Shown here in pieces: positions 39,269 to 47,276 of a DNA stretch of 47,276 nt. Under the pieces are notes generated by a model. The model had not been told where the DNA came from. It saw nothing but the letters and a program-made list of their open reading frames with translations, and ran no database searches. Both the position numbers and the translations under genes were made by a program. Each line of letters starts with the position of its first letter. The first letter of the stretch is position 1. Origin of the DNA: a virus; IMG/VR virus record IMGVR_UViG_3300043418_000126, positions 1-47,276 of that record. One strand, given 5' to 3'.

Positions 39269-39853
39269 ATGATTATAAACCTCTGGACACCACTGATTCT
39301 TAACCGTCTAACACTGAATCAGTTTGTCTACTTAGATTTTAGACACAAGGGTATTATACCTCCCCCTGATCTTATTGACAGCCCTAATATTGACAAAGCG
39401 TTAATACTAAAAGGCTTCATGACAGATAAAGGAGCCATTACCCCGTCTGGTATAAAAATAATAGATGAGTTCTATGCTCAAATTGAGCCAAAGAAAAAAG
39501 TCGTTATAACAAGTCAGATGAAACACCCGCAGGTAGATGACCTGTTACTTGATTATCGAGACTATTTCCCAAAAGGTGCAGTATCAGGAAGAGTGCTACG
39601 TACTAGTCCAACTGATTTAAAGAAACGTTTTAATGACTTCTTTAAAAAGTATCCTGATTATACCTGGGAAGAAGTGCTTGATGCTACTGAGATGTATGCA
39701 AATACATTTAAGAGTAGTGCAAATGGACATACTTATATGAAAAACTCAACCTACTTTATAATGAAGGATGGAGTATCCGAACTAGCTTCAACTATCGAGA
39801 GTCTTCGTGACACAGATGGTCAAGTTTTGTCATCAGGATATGTTCATGACTAG
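39269..39853 (+). CDS. Putative replication accessory protein
   Basis: 194 residues. The C-terminal part (LKKRFNDFFKKYPDYTWEEV, then TYMKNSTYFIMK) is a helical pattern seen in phage proteins encoded directly before DnaB-like helicases, perhaps loaders; I cannot prove the function. First gene after the promoter at 39167-39197; the helicase follows after a 38-nt gap. Confidence 0.6.
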   Translation: MIINLWTPLILNRLTLNQFVYLDFRHKGIIPPPDLIDSPNIDKALILKGFMTDKGAITPSGIKIIDEFYAQIEPKKKVVITSQMKHPQVDDLLLDYRDYFPKGAVSGRVLRTSPTDLKKRFNDFFKKYPDYTWEEVLDATEMYANTFKSSANGHTYMKNSTYFIMKDGVSELASTIESLRDTDGQVLSSGYVHD

Positions 39854-39891
39854 TTGTAAATGCCGTAACTTTTTCGTATTTTTATCTTCCT

Positions 39892-40899
39892 ATGAGCTCA
39901 CAACTAACAGACATTTTAGACGACGTAGTACCCTTATCGGTTATAAACCAAAAGGGCTTAGACTACATTGAGAAACGCAAAACAGGACAGATCAAATCAG
40001 TCAAAACACCTTGGAACACCATCAACGATGTGACTATGGGTGGCTTTGAGTGGGGAACTATCTCTGTTGTTGCAGCCAGATCAGGAGGTGGTAAGACTAC
40101 CTTCATGCTTGAGTTAACAAGAAGTGTTCATGACTTGAACCCAACACAGGATTTTATTGTACTTGATTTTCAGTTTGAGATGACAGACGAGAAGATTGCC
40201 TTAAGAGAGTATAGTCAGAAGACAGGCTTGTCCGTAAAAGAACTTGCTAGTGCAAAGAAGAAACTTGATGACAGTGTTGTCAGCTTTCTTAAAGGTTATG
40301 TAGACTACAAGAAAGAAAAATCAGGTGGTGCTGATAAGATCTTTGTCATTACAAAAAGATGTACTGTATCTAATATTAGAGCATATATACTTGCCATGTG
40401 GACAAAGCATCGTAAGCCAATGATTATTACTATTGACCATAGTTATCTTGTAATGATGGGTACTGAGAAGAGTGAACTTGCAATGCTTCATAATCTTGGT
40501 ACTATGATGACTGAGTTAAAGAAAGCTATACCTTGCTTGTTTATCGTTCTTAATCAGATGAACAGAGATATCGAAAGTAATGAGAGACGTCAACCAGGTA
40601 AAGCTGGTAACTATCCTAATACATCAGATATCTACGGTGGTGATGCTTTGTATAACCATGCTGACTTAATGCTTGCACTTGACAGACCTTTTGAAAAGAA
40701 CTTAATGATTTATGGTCCTAATAAGTACAAGGTAGAACAAGACCATGTTGCCATCCACGTGCTAAAAGCTAGAGATGGTAAATCAGATGCTGTGTTATTC
40801 TTTAGAGGTGACTTTGCAGCAAACAAGTTTATTGAATGTCCCGAACCTGATAGAGATGTTGATGCTATCAGTACTAGAAGAAGAGTAGTAAATCCTTAA
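39892..40899 (+). CDS. DnaB-like replicative helicase
   Basis: 335 residues. Walker A AARSGGGKTT (61-70), Walker B-type IITIDHSYLV (about 178-187) and FIVLNQMNRD (about 217-226) with SDIYGGDALYNHAD (about 243-256) form the RecA-like core of the DnaB C-terminal domain. The N-terminal primase-binding domain of DnaB is missing. Unwinds DNA 5'-3' at the phage fork as a hexamer, by family. The primase is four genes downstream. Confidence 0.88.
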   Translation: MSSQLTDILDDVVPLSVINQKGLDYIEKRKTGQIKSVKTPWNTINDVTMGGFEWGTISVVAARSGGGKTTFMLELTRSVHDLNPTQDFIVLDFQFEMTDEKIALREYSQKTGLSVKELASAKKKLDDSVVSFLKGYVDYKKEKSGGADKIFVITKRCTVSNIRAYILAMWTKHRKPMIITIDHSYLVMMGTEKSELAMLHNLGTMMTELKKAIPCLFIVLNQMNRDIESNERRQPGKAGNYPNTSDIYGGDALYNHADLMLALDRPFEKNLMIYGPNKYKVEQDHVAIHVLKARDGKSDAVLFFRGDFAANKFIECPEPDRDVDAISTRRRVVNP

Positions 40900-40901
40900 T
40901 A

Positions 40902-41651
40902 ATGTTAATAAATATGATAAATCAATTAAAGGGACAGTTTAGTATACTGAACTCAGTCCCAAAAGCAGTGCCTGACTTAGGCCCGAATGTACTTGGTAAA
41001 ACAAACATGACTATCGACGAAAAGAAACAGTTGTATAGTAAGCTAACACAGTTTCATAAAGATGCTTTAGCTGACTATGGTTTTCCAAACGCAAAAGTTG
41101 AGTTTAAAACTATCTGGCATGATGCCACAACAGACCTAGATTCAGTAAACATCTATGGTAATCAGTTTAGACGTAACTTCTTCTTTGAGATCTTGAAGTC
41201 TTCAGATGATAAGAAAGGTTATGTAGCAATGGATGAACGTATTTTATTTACAGTAGATACAGATTGTGCTTACTGGGAACAGTATCCATTAGCAAATGTT
41301 AATGCTAATAACTTACCAGATGCAGTAGAAAATAGACTGTATAGTGTTCCTTTATCAGATCTTATACCAGTTAATGTAAAAAGATATCCTATATCTACAG
41401 CACAACAATCTCGTGCAACGCGAGTAGAGCATGCATATGCACCATTACAAGATGAACCTGAGCTACCAAAACAAGCATCCCTTGATTTTGAGTTAGAGCA
41501 GTTATCATCAAATGATTTCAAAGCGGAAGATCAACACTATAGTAACCTTAGTGTACTTGACTTGCTTGCAATCATTCAGTGTGAGCCGATAAGCTCAAAG
41601 GATTATCTTAATCAAGCAATAAATAAAGTAAATAAACAAAGAAGCAAATAA
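40902..41651 (+). CDS. Hypothetical protein of replication operon
   Basis: 249 residues from 40902 (a second Met at 40914 is possible). Soluble. FHKDALADYGFPNAKVEFKT and FFEILKSSDDKKGYVAMDER give no known family; the C-terminal 60 residues are helical. It shares one base with the Sak4-like gene. Confidence 0.65.
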   Translation: MLINMINQLKGQFSILNSVPKAVPDLGPNVLGKTNMTIDEKKQLYSKLTQFHKDALADYGFPNAKVEFKTIWHDATTDLDSVNIYGNQFRRNFFFEILKSSDDKKGYVAMDERILFTVDTDCAYWEQYPLANVNANNLPDAVENRLYSVPLSDLIPVNVKRYPISTAQQSRATRVEHAYAPLQDEPELPKQASLDFELEQLSSNDFKAEDQHYSNLSVLDLLAIIQCEPISSKDYLNQAINKVNKQRSK

Positions 41652-42391
41652 TGGAAGAGTTCACATTACCTATAGATAAAGTTAAAGCCGAAGTAAAGAA
41701 TCCAAAGAATCTTGTTATATTCGCAAAGCCAAAAGTTGGCAAGACTGAGTTACTAGCAGGACTACCTGATTGTCTAATCTTAGACCTTGAGAGTGGTACT
41801 GACTATGTTGATGCATTAAAGATCAAGGCAACATCTGTTAGAGACATAAAAGCCATCGGTGAGCAGATCTTAAAAGCAAATAAACCGTATAAGTACATCG
41901 CAGTAGATACAATCACTGCACTTGAAGACATCTGTTTACCTTTTGCAGAGGAGTTATATGGAAAGACTTCAATGGGAAAGAACTGGTTAACAGAAGGTAA
42001 GCCTAAGTATACAAGCTTATTAAACTTACCAAACGGAGCTGGATATCCGTGGTTACGTGAGGCATTCACAAAGGTTATTGATTATATCAAGACTCTTGCT
42101 CCTCACATTATTTTAGTTGGACACGTTAAAGATACGATGTTAGAAAAGAATGGAGCAGAAGTAAATGTTCTTGACTTAGATCTAACAGGTAAGCTTAAAC
42201 GTATCACCACATCTAATTCAGATGCTATTGGTTATCTGTATCGCAAGGGAAAGCAAAACTTCCTAAGCTTTAAAACAACAGATGAAATCTCATGTGGGGC
42301 TAGACCAACTCACTTAAGAGATGAGGAGTTTATGGTATCAGAAATGACACCAACCGGTCTGGTAACGTATTGGGACCAAGTATTCATTTAA
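41651..42391 (+). CDS. Sak4-like RecA-fold ATPase
   Basis: 246 residues. Walker A FAKPKVGKT (24-32), DLESGTDYVD (about 45-54), Walker B YIAVDTITAL (about 81-90) and IILVGHVKD (about 152-160). This is the short AAA_24/Sak4-type P-loop protein that phages use as recombinase or annealing factor, working with an SSB. The next gene is a likely SSB, which supports the call. Confidence 0.85.
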   Translation: MEEFTLPIDKVKAEVKNPKNLVIFAKPKVGKTELLAGLPDCLILDLESGTDYVDALKIKATSVRDIKAIGEQILKANKPYKYIAVDTITALEDICLPFAEELYGKTSMGKNWLTEGKPKYTSLLNLPNGAGYPWLREAFTKVIDYIKTLAPHIILVGHVKDTMLEKNGAEVNVLDLDLTGKLKRITTSNSDAIGYLYRKGKQNFLSFKTTDEISCGARPTHLRDEEFMVSEMTPTGLVTYWDQVFI

Positions 42392-42421
42392 TGTAAACAA
42401 CAATAATAAACAAAAACAATC

Positions 42422-43114
42422 ATGATTAGTACAAAAGATTTCGCAGCAGTAGAAGAAAAAGGAACAAAGACTAGCCCAATAGTAGGACCAGGAACAACAG
42501 AAGCACGTATCCTTAATGTTCAGTTAACAAAGAACCGTAGTTTTGATACTGATGGTTCAGTTGCTTTAGTGTTAAACATTGAAACTCCAGCAGTAACAGA
42601 TCCAAACTTCCAAGGTTTCTTTATTAACCCTAACGATCCTTCAAGCCCTCGTCACTTGGGTCAGATTGGTCGTATCAAGTATAAGGCTTATCCAATGAAG
42701 GATAGCACTGTTACTCGTAATATGCCAGATGGTACTACAAAGACTATCAATAATAAACGTGACAATGAGTATTTACAAGCAGTTATCAACTTAGCAAACA
42801 CTTTAGGTGCTCCTATTAGAGAAGCTGTTGATAACATTGCAGCATCTACTATCTTTGATCACGTTGATGCAGTATCAAAGATCTTTGCTAACCGTTCAAT
42901 GGTATTCACTATTGCAGCAAGCGGATACAAGAATGCAAAAGGTTATACTGCATATGATTTGTTCTTACCATATGATAAGACAGGAAAGAAAGCTTATGTG
43001 TTAAAGGGTAATGAAGCTGATCTTATTGCTTTTGATAAGTCACTACATGTTAGTGAACCAAAAGAAGATAAGCAGGTTGCAGGTTTCGAACCAAACAACG
43101 ATTTCAGCTTATAG
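42422..43114 (+). CDS. Putative single-strand DNA-binding protein
   Basis: 230 residues. Beta-rich N-terminal half (EARILNVQLTKNRS, VALVLNIETPAVTD), an internal helical part, and an acidic C-terminal tip ending NNDFSL, like SSB tails that recruit partners. Position directly after the Sak4-like gene is the usual place for an SSB in such operons. The family cannot be confirmed from sequence alone. A terminator follows. Confidence 0.65.
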   Translation: MISTKDFAAVEEKGTKTSPIVGPGTTEARILNVQLTKNRSFDTDGSVALVLNIETPAVTDPNFQGFFINPNDPSSPRHLGQIGRIKYKAYPMKDSTVTRNMPDGTTKTINNKRDNEYLQAVINLANTLGAPIREAVDNIAASTIFDHVDAVSKIFANRSMVFTIAASGYKNAKGYTAYDLFLPYDKTGKKAYVLKGNEADLIAFDKSLHVSEPKEDKQVAGFEPNNDFSL

Positions 43115-43138
43115 TATTAGTGGTTAGGTGATGTAAGA

Positions 43139-43172
43139 AAGGGTGGGGATTTTATCTCTGCCCTTCTTTTTT
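43139..43172 (+). terminator. Rho-independent terminator
   Basis: AAGGGTGGGGAT (43139-43150) pairs with ATCTCTGCCCTT (43154-43165), including wobble pairs, with a 3-nt loop and a T-rich tail. It separates the SSB-like gene from the primase gene. Confidence 0.85.
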
Positions 43173-43193
43173 CTCCTTTAATTACAACAGGTT

Positions 43194-44204
43194 ATGCTAA
43201 GTACAAAAAACTTAATCTCAGATGTTAAGCTCGTACCATCAACATGGATATTCGAGCACTATTGCAAGCTCCCTGACAAGCTTGTTGGTCAAGATCTTAA
43301 AGTAAAGAGTCTTTTCAACCCAAAAGAACGTACACCAAGTATGTGTATCTATTTTGATCAGAAGAAAAGTATCTATAAGTTTAAGGACTTCTCAACAGAT
43401 ACAGGCGGAGGAGCTATTGATTTAGTAAAGCATTTGTACCAGTGTAGCTTTGGACAGGCAAGCGGAACTATTATTGAGGATTACAATGAGTTTATCTTAC
43501 ATAATAATGGAGGCTTTGATGTTCAAGAGTTTAAAAGCTATAGTAAATACCGTGTTAAAGATACAACTACACGGCCCTGGACAACAGCAGATCAATACTA
43601 CTGGACTAAGTTTAACATAGGCAGTAGATTACTTGATGAGCATAATGTTAGACCCTTACAATCCTACATTATGGCTAAAGAAGAAGACGGTCAAAACAAA
43701 GAGCTTGAGATATTAGGCAAGCATTTGTATGGCTACTTTACAACTGATGGTCAGGTATATAAGATATACCAACCCACTGTAAAGGATAAGAAGTTTATTA
43801 AGGTTGCGAACTATATACAAGGTTCAGAGCAACTAAAAGGACATGATTACTTAGTTATTACCTCTAGTCTTAAAGACTTGATGGCATTAAAATCATTAAA
43901 GCTCAGTGTTGATGTGATTGCACCAGACTCTGAGAACACAATGATAAAGCAGGAAGTCATTGATAAGTATAAGAATCAATATAAGAAGATTATTACTATC
44001 TTTGACAACGATGAAGCAGGACTTCGAGCAATGAAAAAGTACCAAGAGCATTATGATATACCTTATGTTCACTTAAAGATGAGCAAAGATTTAGCTGATG
44101 CTATTAGAGACTTTGGACCTAGAGAAGTAATGATTAATCTAGTCCCTTTAATAACAAAACACGTAATAGATAATGAGTCAGACAACTTGGATGCACAAGC
44201 GTAA
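43194..44204 (+). CDS. DnaG-type DNA primase
   Basis: 336 residues. KSLFNPKERTPSMCIYFDQK then YKFKDFSTDTGGGAIDLVKH (about 43-84) corresponds to the N-terminal CHC2-like region, but without the zinc Cys set. A Toprim domain follows: YLVITSSLKDLMALKSL (about 220-234) and IITIFDNDEAGLRAM (about 266-280), the DxD metal motif. The usual EG of Toprim motif 1 is replaced by SS, which may mean altered catalysis. Synthesises RNA primers for the helicase upstream. Confidence 0.85.
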   Translation: MLSTKNLISDVKLVPSTWIFEHYCKLPDKLVGQDLKVKSLFNPKERTPSMCIYFDQKKSIYKFKDFSTDTGGGAIDLVKHLYQCSFGQASGTIIEDYNEFILHNNGGFDVQEFKSYSKYRVKDTTTRPWTTADQYYWTKFNIGSRLLDEHNVRPLQSYIMAKEEDGQNKELEILGKHLYGYFTTDGQVYKIYQPTVKDKKFIKVANYIQGSEQLKGHDYLVITSSLKDLMALKSLKLSVDVIAPDSENTMIKQEVIDKYKNQYKKIITIFDNDEAGLRAMKKYQEHYDIPYVHLKMSKDLADAIRDFGPREVMINLVPLITKHVIDNESDNLDAQA

Positions 44205-44616
44205 AGCTATCACTTCTCTTGATAAGCTTCCTAATTACCATGAACTAGAAGGATTCGTCTATAAGATCACTAACCTAACAACAGGTCAGATCTACATAGG
44301 TAAGAAGTCTTTGTATCACACAAAGAAGAAAAGAATCTCAGCTCGTAGTAAAGCAGAAACAAAAACAAGAAAGACATTCGAGTATATAAAGAAAGAGTCA
44401 GACTGGTTAAAGTATTATGGATCAAGCAAAGAACTATCAGCAGATGTTAAGTTACTCGGAGTAGAGCAGTTTTCAAGAGAGATCTTAGAGTTATGCAAAA
44501 CAAAGAAGTACTTAACATATGCTGAGTTTGCTTGGCAAGTTAAGTTAGATGTATTAAGAACTAACTCCTATAACGGAAACATACTAGGTAAATGGTATGG
44601 TCGTGATATGGAATAA
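44173..44616 (+). CDS. GIY-YIG endonuclease
   Basis: 147 residues. FVYKITNLTTGQIYIGKK (28-45) is the GIY-YIG core (here VY and YIG), with Arg/Lys-rich residues and YYGSSKELSADVK following, as in phage segE-like proteins. Overlaps the primase stop by 32 nt. Either a free-standing homing nuclease or a repair nuclease of the operon; no intron is seen nearby. Confidence 0.88.
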   Translation: MSQTTWMHKRKAITSLDKLPNYHELEGFVYKITNLTTGQIYIGKKSLYHTKKKRISARSKAETKTRKTFEYIKKESDWLKYYGSSKELSADVKLLGVEQFSREILELCKTKKYLTYAEFAWQVKLDVLRTNSYNGNILGKWYGRDME

Positions 44617-44627
44617 ACAAAAAGATT

Positions 44628-44972
44628 ATGGCTGAATTACATGAGACACTGATGGGTCAAAAGCTGATATCAACAAATATCCCAGGTATCCATCATGAGT
44701 TAAAACGCATTGCAGACTTATTAGAAAGTTATGTTGTGATGCAGACAAAAAAACTAAGACCTAGTGACAATAGGGGCATTGTTCTTGTAAAACCAGGTAT
44801 ATACAGAGTAACTCTCTGCGGAGATTTATGGACACTAGAACAAGATAGATTCAACTCAAAAATATGGAGAGGTGTATTAGAAACTAGTGTAGGTTCAAAG
44901 AAAGTTGGTACATCAGTAAAAGCACAAACAAAAAGAGATGCTCTTATAATGATGGAAGAAAAGTATAGTTAA
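44628..44972 (+). CDS. Hypothetical protein
   Basis: 114 residues. Helical N-terminus (HHELKRIADLLESYVVMQTK), then a basic beta-rich part (VKPGIYRVTLCGDLWTLEQD). No family was recognised. Within the replication operon. Confidence 0.62.
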   Translation: MAELHETLMGQKLISTNIPGIHHELKRIADLLESYVVMQTKKLRPSDNRGIVLVKPGIYRVTLCGDLWTLEQDRFNSKIWRGVLETSVGSKKVGTSVKAQTKRDALIMMEEKYS

Positions 44973-44973
44973 T

Positions 44974-45147
44974 ATGGAAGACCCAATTATTGAAGCTGTT
45001 ATAGAACAGATGAAGGAAGACTTTGCGATGCAGGATGTAACAGCTATCTATGAGTTACTAGAGTTCCTTCCAAAGAAAAACTTATTAGGCTATCTACCAG
45101 AAGAGGTGGCAGAACAACTTAAACAACAAAAACATGGCGGACAATAA
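44974..45147 (+). CDS. Small conserved acidic protein
   Basis: 57 residues: MEDPIIEAVIEQMKEDFAMQ, DVTAIYELLEFLPKKNLLGY, LPEEVAEQLKQQ. The pattern DxTAIxELLxxLPxxNLxxYLPE is one I recognise as a common short phage protein of unknown function. ATG one base after the upstream stop; overlaps the next gene by 14 nt. Confidence 0.78.
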   Translation: MEDPIIEAVIEQMKEDFAMQDVTAIYELLEFLPKKNLLGYLPEEVAEQLKQQKHGGQ

Positions 45148-45313
45148 ACATATTGAACAAGCTTGTGTTGATTTGATAGGCTTTCTTGAAAGAATAGAGT
45201 CAACAACAACTGACAAGATTACGGCTAGTGAGATTCGTAATTACATGTATCAACAAGGATACTGGTCAAAAGAAGAAGTGCATAATCACAATAATGAATC
45301 AACTGGCATATAA
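45134..45313 (+). CDS. Small hypothetical protein
   Basis: 59 residues: MADNKHIEQACVDLIGFLER onward, ending NESTGI. Helical and charged. It overlaps the upstream stop by 14 nt and ends one base before the next ATG, so coupled translation is likely. Confidence 0.55.
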   Translation: MADNKHIEQACVDLIGFLERIESTTTDKITASEIRNYMYQQGYWSKEEVHNHNNESTGI

Positions 45314-45314
45314 T

Positions 45315-46313
45315 ATGGAGGAGCAAATATTAATGAATAGCTTTTACGAGAAGCCTTTTCAGTTTAGTTACAGTAGTCTTAGTAGATTACTATGGAGTCC
45401 AAAGTCTTTTAAAGACGTATATATTAATGGTATAAGAGAAGAGATTGTTGCTGATCACCTTATCAAGGGTAAGCTTATACATAATCTGATCTTAGAGCCA
45501 GATAGTATTACAAAGAATTATATTGTAATGCCAACTGAGTTACCTGCTGCAAAAGCAAAGATGGTTATCGATAGAGTGTTTGCACACAAGCAACAACTAC
45601 AAGATGACTCAAGAGAAGAACTTGATCAGTTTGGTAATGCTATCTTAGATATCATGGCTGACATGAACTACTTTCAGAACTTAAAGACTGATGCTCAGCG
45701 TCTTGATAAGATAATAACACTTGACCATCAAGTATACTGGTCTTTCTTAAAGATGAAAAAGGGTAAAGATCTAATCGATCAAGATACTTTAACATTCTGT
45801 ACAGAAGCAGTTAATACTATCAAAAGTCATGCAGATATCTGCGAGTTACTTGGTCTTCACCTAGATAGCATGTCTGGTAATATTGAGACAGTAAACGAGA
45901 AGATGTTCTATATCGATAAGTTTAAAGACTACCCATTTGGTCTTAAAGGCATCATTGACAACTTAGTTATCGATCATGATAAAAAGATCATCTATATCAA
46001 TGACTTAAAGACTACATCAAAAGACCTTATTAACTTTGATGGATCTATTGAGCATTATGATTATTGGATGCAAGCAGCTATCTATGTTCAGTTAATTAAT
46101 GCAAACTATGCACATCTTATTGGATATACTATTGAGTTTAACTTTGTTGCTGTTGATAAGAACTACTGCACATATGCCTTTGGTGTATCAGCAGAAAGTA
46201 TTATTGCATGGACTGAGCGATTAATGGATACTTTAGACAAAGCTAAGTGGCATTACGAAGAAAGAAACTACTATCTTCCGTTTGAACTTGCTAGTAAAAA
46301 AGTATATTTGTAG
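45315..46313 (+). CDS. PD-(D/E)XK exonuclease (RecB/YqaJ-like)
   Basis: 332 residues from MEEQILMNSFYEKPFQFSYS at 45315; an in-frame ATG at 45228 overlaps the preceding gene fully. SYSSLSRLLWSPKSF (start), KGKLIHNLILEP (about 51-62), then KGIIDNLVIDHDKKIIYIND (about 211-230) and DLKTT (about 230-234) form the D-x-n-D-x-K active site of phage exonucleases that resect DNA for recombination. It probably partners the Sak4-like ATPase. Confidence 0.85.
   Translation: MEEQILMNSFYEKPFQFSYSSLSRLLWSPKSFKDVYINGIREEIVADHLIKGKLIHNLILEPDSITKNYIVMPTELPAAKAKMVIDRVFAHKQQLQDDSREELDQFGNAILDIMADMNYFQNLKTDAQRLDKIITLDHQVYWSFLKMKKGKDLIDQDTLTFCTEAVNTIKSHADICELLGLHLDSMSGNIETVNEKMFYIDKFKDYPFGLKGIIDNLVIDHDKKIIYINDLKTTSKDLINFDGSIEHYDYWMQAAIYVQLINANYAHLIGYTIEFNFVAVDKNYCTYAFGVSAESIIAWTERLMDTLDKAKWHYEERNYYLPFELASKKVYL
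46281..46310 (+). promoter_or_regulatory. Bacteroidota promoter inside nuclease 3' end
   Basis: TTTG at 46281-46284, 18-nt gap, TATATTTG at 46303-46310, a full consensus. Start near 46317, 14 nt before the next ATG at 46331. It would give the two last genes a separate transcript. Confidence 0.78.
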
Positions 46314-46330
46314 TACAAAACTAACATACA

Positions 46331-46906
46331 ATGATAGACGCACATAAAGTACCATCGTTATATAGCAGATACTTCCAGAAGTCAAAGACGTTTTTATTAC
46401 CGTTTGTTCTTACAGATCGTAAGTCAATGACTCAACCTGAGAATGTATACATTGCCTGGAAAGATAGATATACTGTAAAAGATAAGCGTTTGATTGTTGT
46501 TTATAAAGCAGGGAATAAATCCGTTGCGTTCAAGAAGGCGGAGGCTGCACTAACAGCTTCCCCTTTATTTGAATCAAGAGAAGAGTACAGCGATAAGATC
46601 ATCTTTATCTTTAACTTTACAAAGAAGAGAAGAGACTGGAAGTGTTTTATTGATGGTAAGTACTCTATGCTTGATGAGGATGCTAAACTAGATATCCTTT
46701 ACTTCTTTAGAAAAGAACCAAAAGAGTGCACATACATTAACTCATACTTATATCCTGAGTACCACTTTGATCACTACGCAAGTTTACTTGATGTTGATGT
46801 TAGAGTACTTATCGAGATAGGTGAGTTATGTGATAAATACGATCAAGACAAAGAAACATTAACATTAGTTACTGCAGATTTGGAGATCTTAGAAAAAGCT
46901 GTTTAA
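46331..46906 (+). CDS. Hypothetical protein
   Basis: 191 residues, soluble, Lys/Tyr-rich. VYIAWKDRYTVKDKRLIVVY and DKIIFIFNFTKKRRDWKCFI show a beta-strand body, followed by a helical acidic end. The pattern YLYPEYHFDHYASLLDVDVR is familiar in Bacteroidota phages but without function. Preceded by its own promoter (46281-46310). Confidence 0.68.
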   Translation: MIDAHKVPSLYSRYFQKSKTFLLPFVLTDRKSMTQPENVYIAWKDRYTVKDKRLIVVYKAGNKSVAFKKAEAALTASPLFESREEYSDKIIFIFNFTKKRRDWKCFIDGKYSMLDEDAKLDILYFFRKEPKECTYINSYLYPEYHFDHYASLLDVDVRVLIEIGELCDKYDQDKETLTLVTADLEILEKAV

Positions 46907-46928
46907 TTTGTAAAAACCAACCAACATT

Positions 46929-47276
46929 ATGATCCATAGTATGTTTATTATCTCTTCTAAGTGGGGAGAACTTGATAGTTTTCGCATGATTCCTATCAAC
47001 ATTGAGTGTCCTTATGCAGAATGCATTTATGATGCTTCTCAAGGTATCTTAGCTATTATCTCGAAAGAGAAAAGACAAAAGTATCACTTCTTACCTAAGT
47101 TAGATGATCGTGGTAAAGTTATACCAGTAAAAAGAAAAGCTGGTGATCCAGAAGAGTTTACTCCTTTTGCTGAAGAAAGACGTTTGATGGAATCATCTTA
47201 TGAGTATTATATTGATAATGCAGATGAGATATTAGACTTTGTTGATTTAATGCGTAGCAAAGATCAACCAGTAACT
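46929..47276 (+). CDS. Conserved hypothetical protein (cut by window end)
   Basis: At least 116 residues, open to the window edge. MIHSMFIISSKWGELDSFRM, then PINIECPYAECIYDASQGIL and FHFL-like YHFLPKLDDRGKVIPVKRKA belong to a pattern I recall from small replication-region proteins of Bacteroidota phages; function unknown. It follows the preceding gene by 22 nt. Confidence 0.65.
   Translation, partial: MIHSMFIISSKWGELDSFRMIPINIECPYAECIYDASQGILAIISKEKRQKYHFLPKLDDRGKVIPVKRKAGDPEEFTPFAEERRLMESSYEYYIDNADEILDFVDLMRSKDQPVT

Noticed and set aside
44173-44616. GIY-YIG gene as part of an intron in the primase
   Set aside because: The primase frame is complete and not interrupted; the nuclease gene overlaps its end only.
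1-47276. CRISPR array, insertion sequence, integrase or attachment site
   Set aside because: No regularly spaced repeats, transposase or recombinase motifs, or long terminal duplications were seen in the window.
1-47276. Stop-codon reassignment
   Set aside because: TAA, TAG and TGA all end genes at overlaps or terminators, and genes are of normal length with the standard code.

Overview
The window looks like an internal segment of a large tailed dsDNA phage (or prophage-like element) infecting a Bacteroidota host. Evidence seen in the sequence: AT-rich DNA with densely packed genes and frequent ATGA/TAATG overlaps; almost no Shine-Dalgarno sites, with start codons preceded instead by A-rich leaders such as AATAAATAA or AACAATAAG; several promoters of the Bacteroidota type (TTTG, 18-20 nt, TANNTTTG); and phage genes (GH19 endolysin, tail-fibre-like protein, DnaB-like helicase, primase, Sak4-like ATPase, HNH and GIY-YIG nucleases). 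No terminase, portal or capsid gene is visible, so the virion assembly block lies outside.

Layout. (1) 1-5405, + strand: a tRNA-like gene, then small membrane or unknown proteins, a PcfJ-like protein and an HTH protein. (2) 5476-8070: a winged-helix protein, further tRNA-like genes and a roughly 0.9-kb non-coding RNA operon with its own promoter (7102-7133) and terminator (8043-8070). It carries one canonical tRNA(CAU) and several tRNA-like genes whose anticodon region is much too long. (3) 8102-19557: many small phage genes, two metallophosphoesterases (one split by a 5-nt insertion), an SPL-like radical SAM protein and two HNH proteins. (4) 19802-27159: an SF2 helicase, a NinB-like protein, uracil-DNA glycosylase and a MoxR-VWA pair. 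(5) 39132 down to 27149, - strand: tail-fibre-like protein, FkbM methyltransferase, glycosyltransferase, lysis-type genes, then a set of exported proteins (two CsgG-like, a cohesin-like protein with dockerin-like repeats, a lipoprotein, a Ser-rich outer-membrane barrel-like protein). (6) 39269 to the end, + strand: a replication and recombination operon starting from a clear Bacteroidota promoter at the divergent junction.

How it may work together (inference): the rightmost operon copies and recombines DNA (DnaB-like helicase, primase, SSB-like protein, Sak4-like ATPase, PD-(D/E)XK exonuclease, with NinB and SF2 helicase further left). UNG and the SPL-like protein suggest DNA repair. The minus block is probably late and acts at the host envelope or virion surface: adhesion, glycan change, lysis and an unusual exported module. 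The strongest candidates for something undescribed are the tRNA-like genes with oversized interiors inside a structured RNA operon, the exported CsgG/cohesin/barrel module, and the split phosphoesterase.
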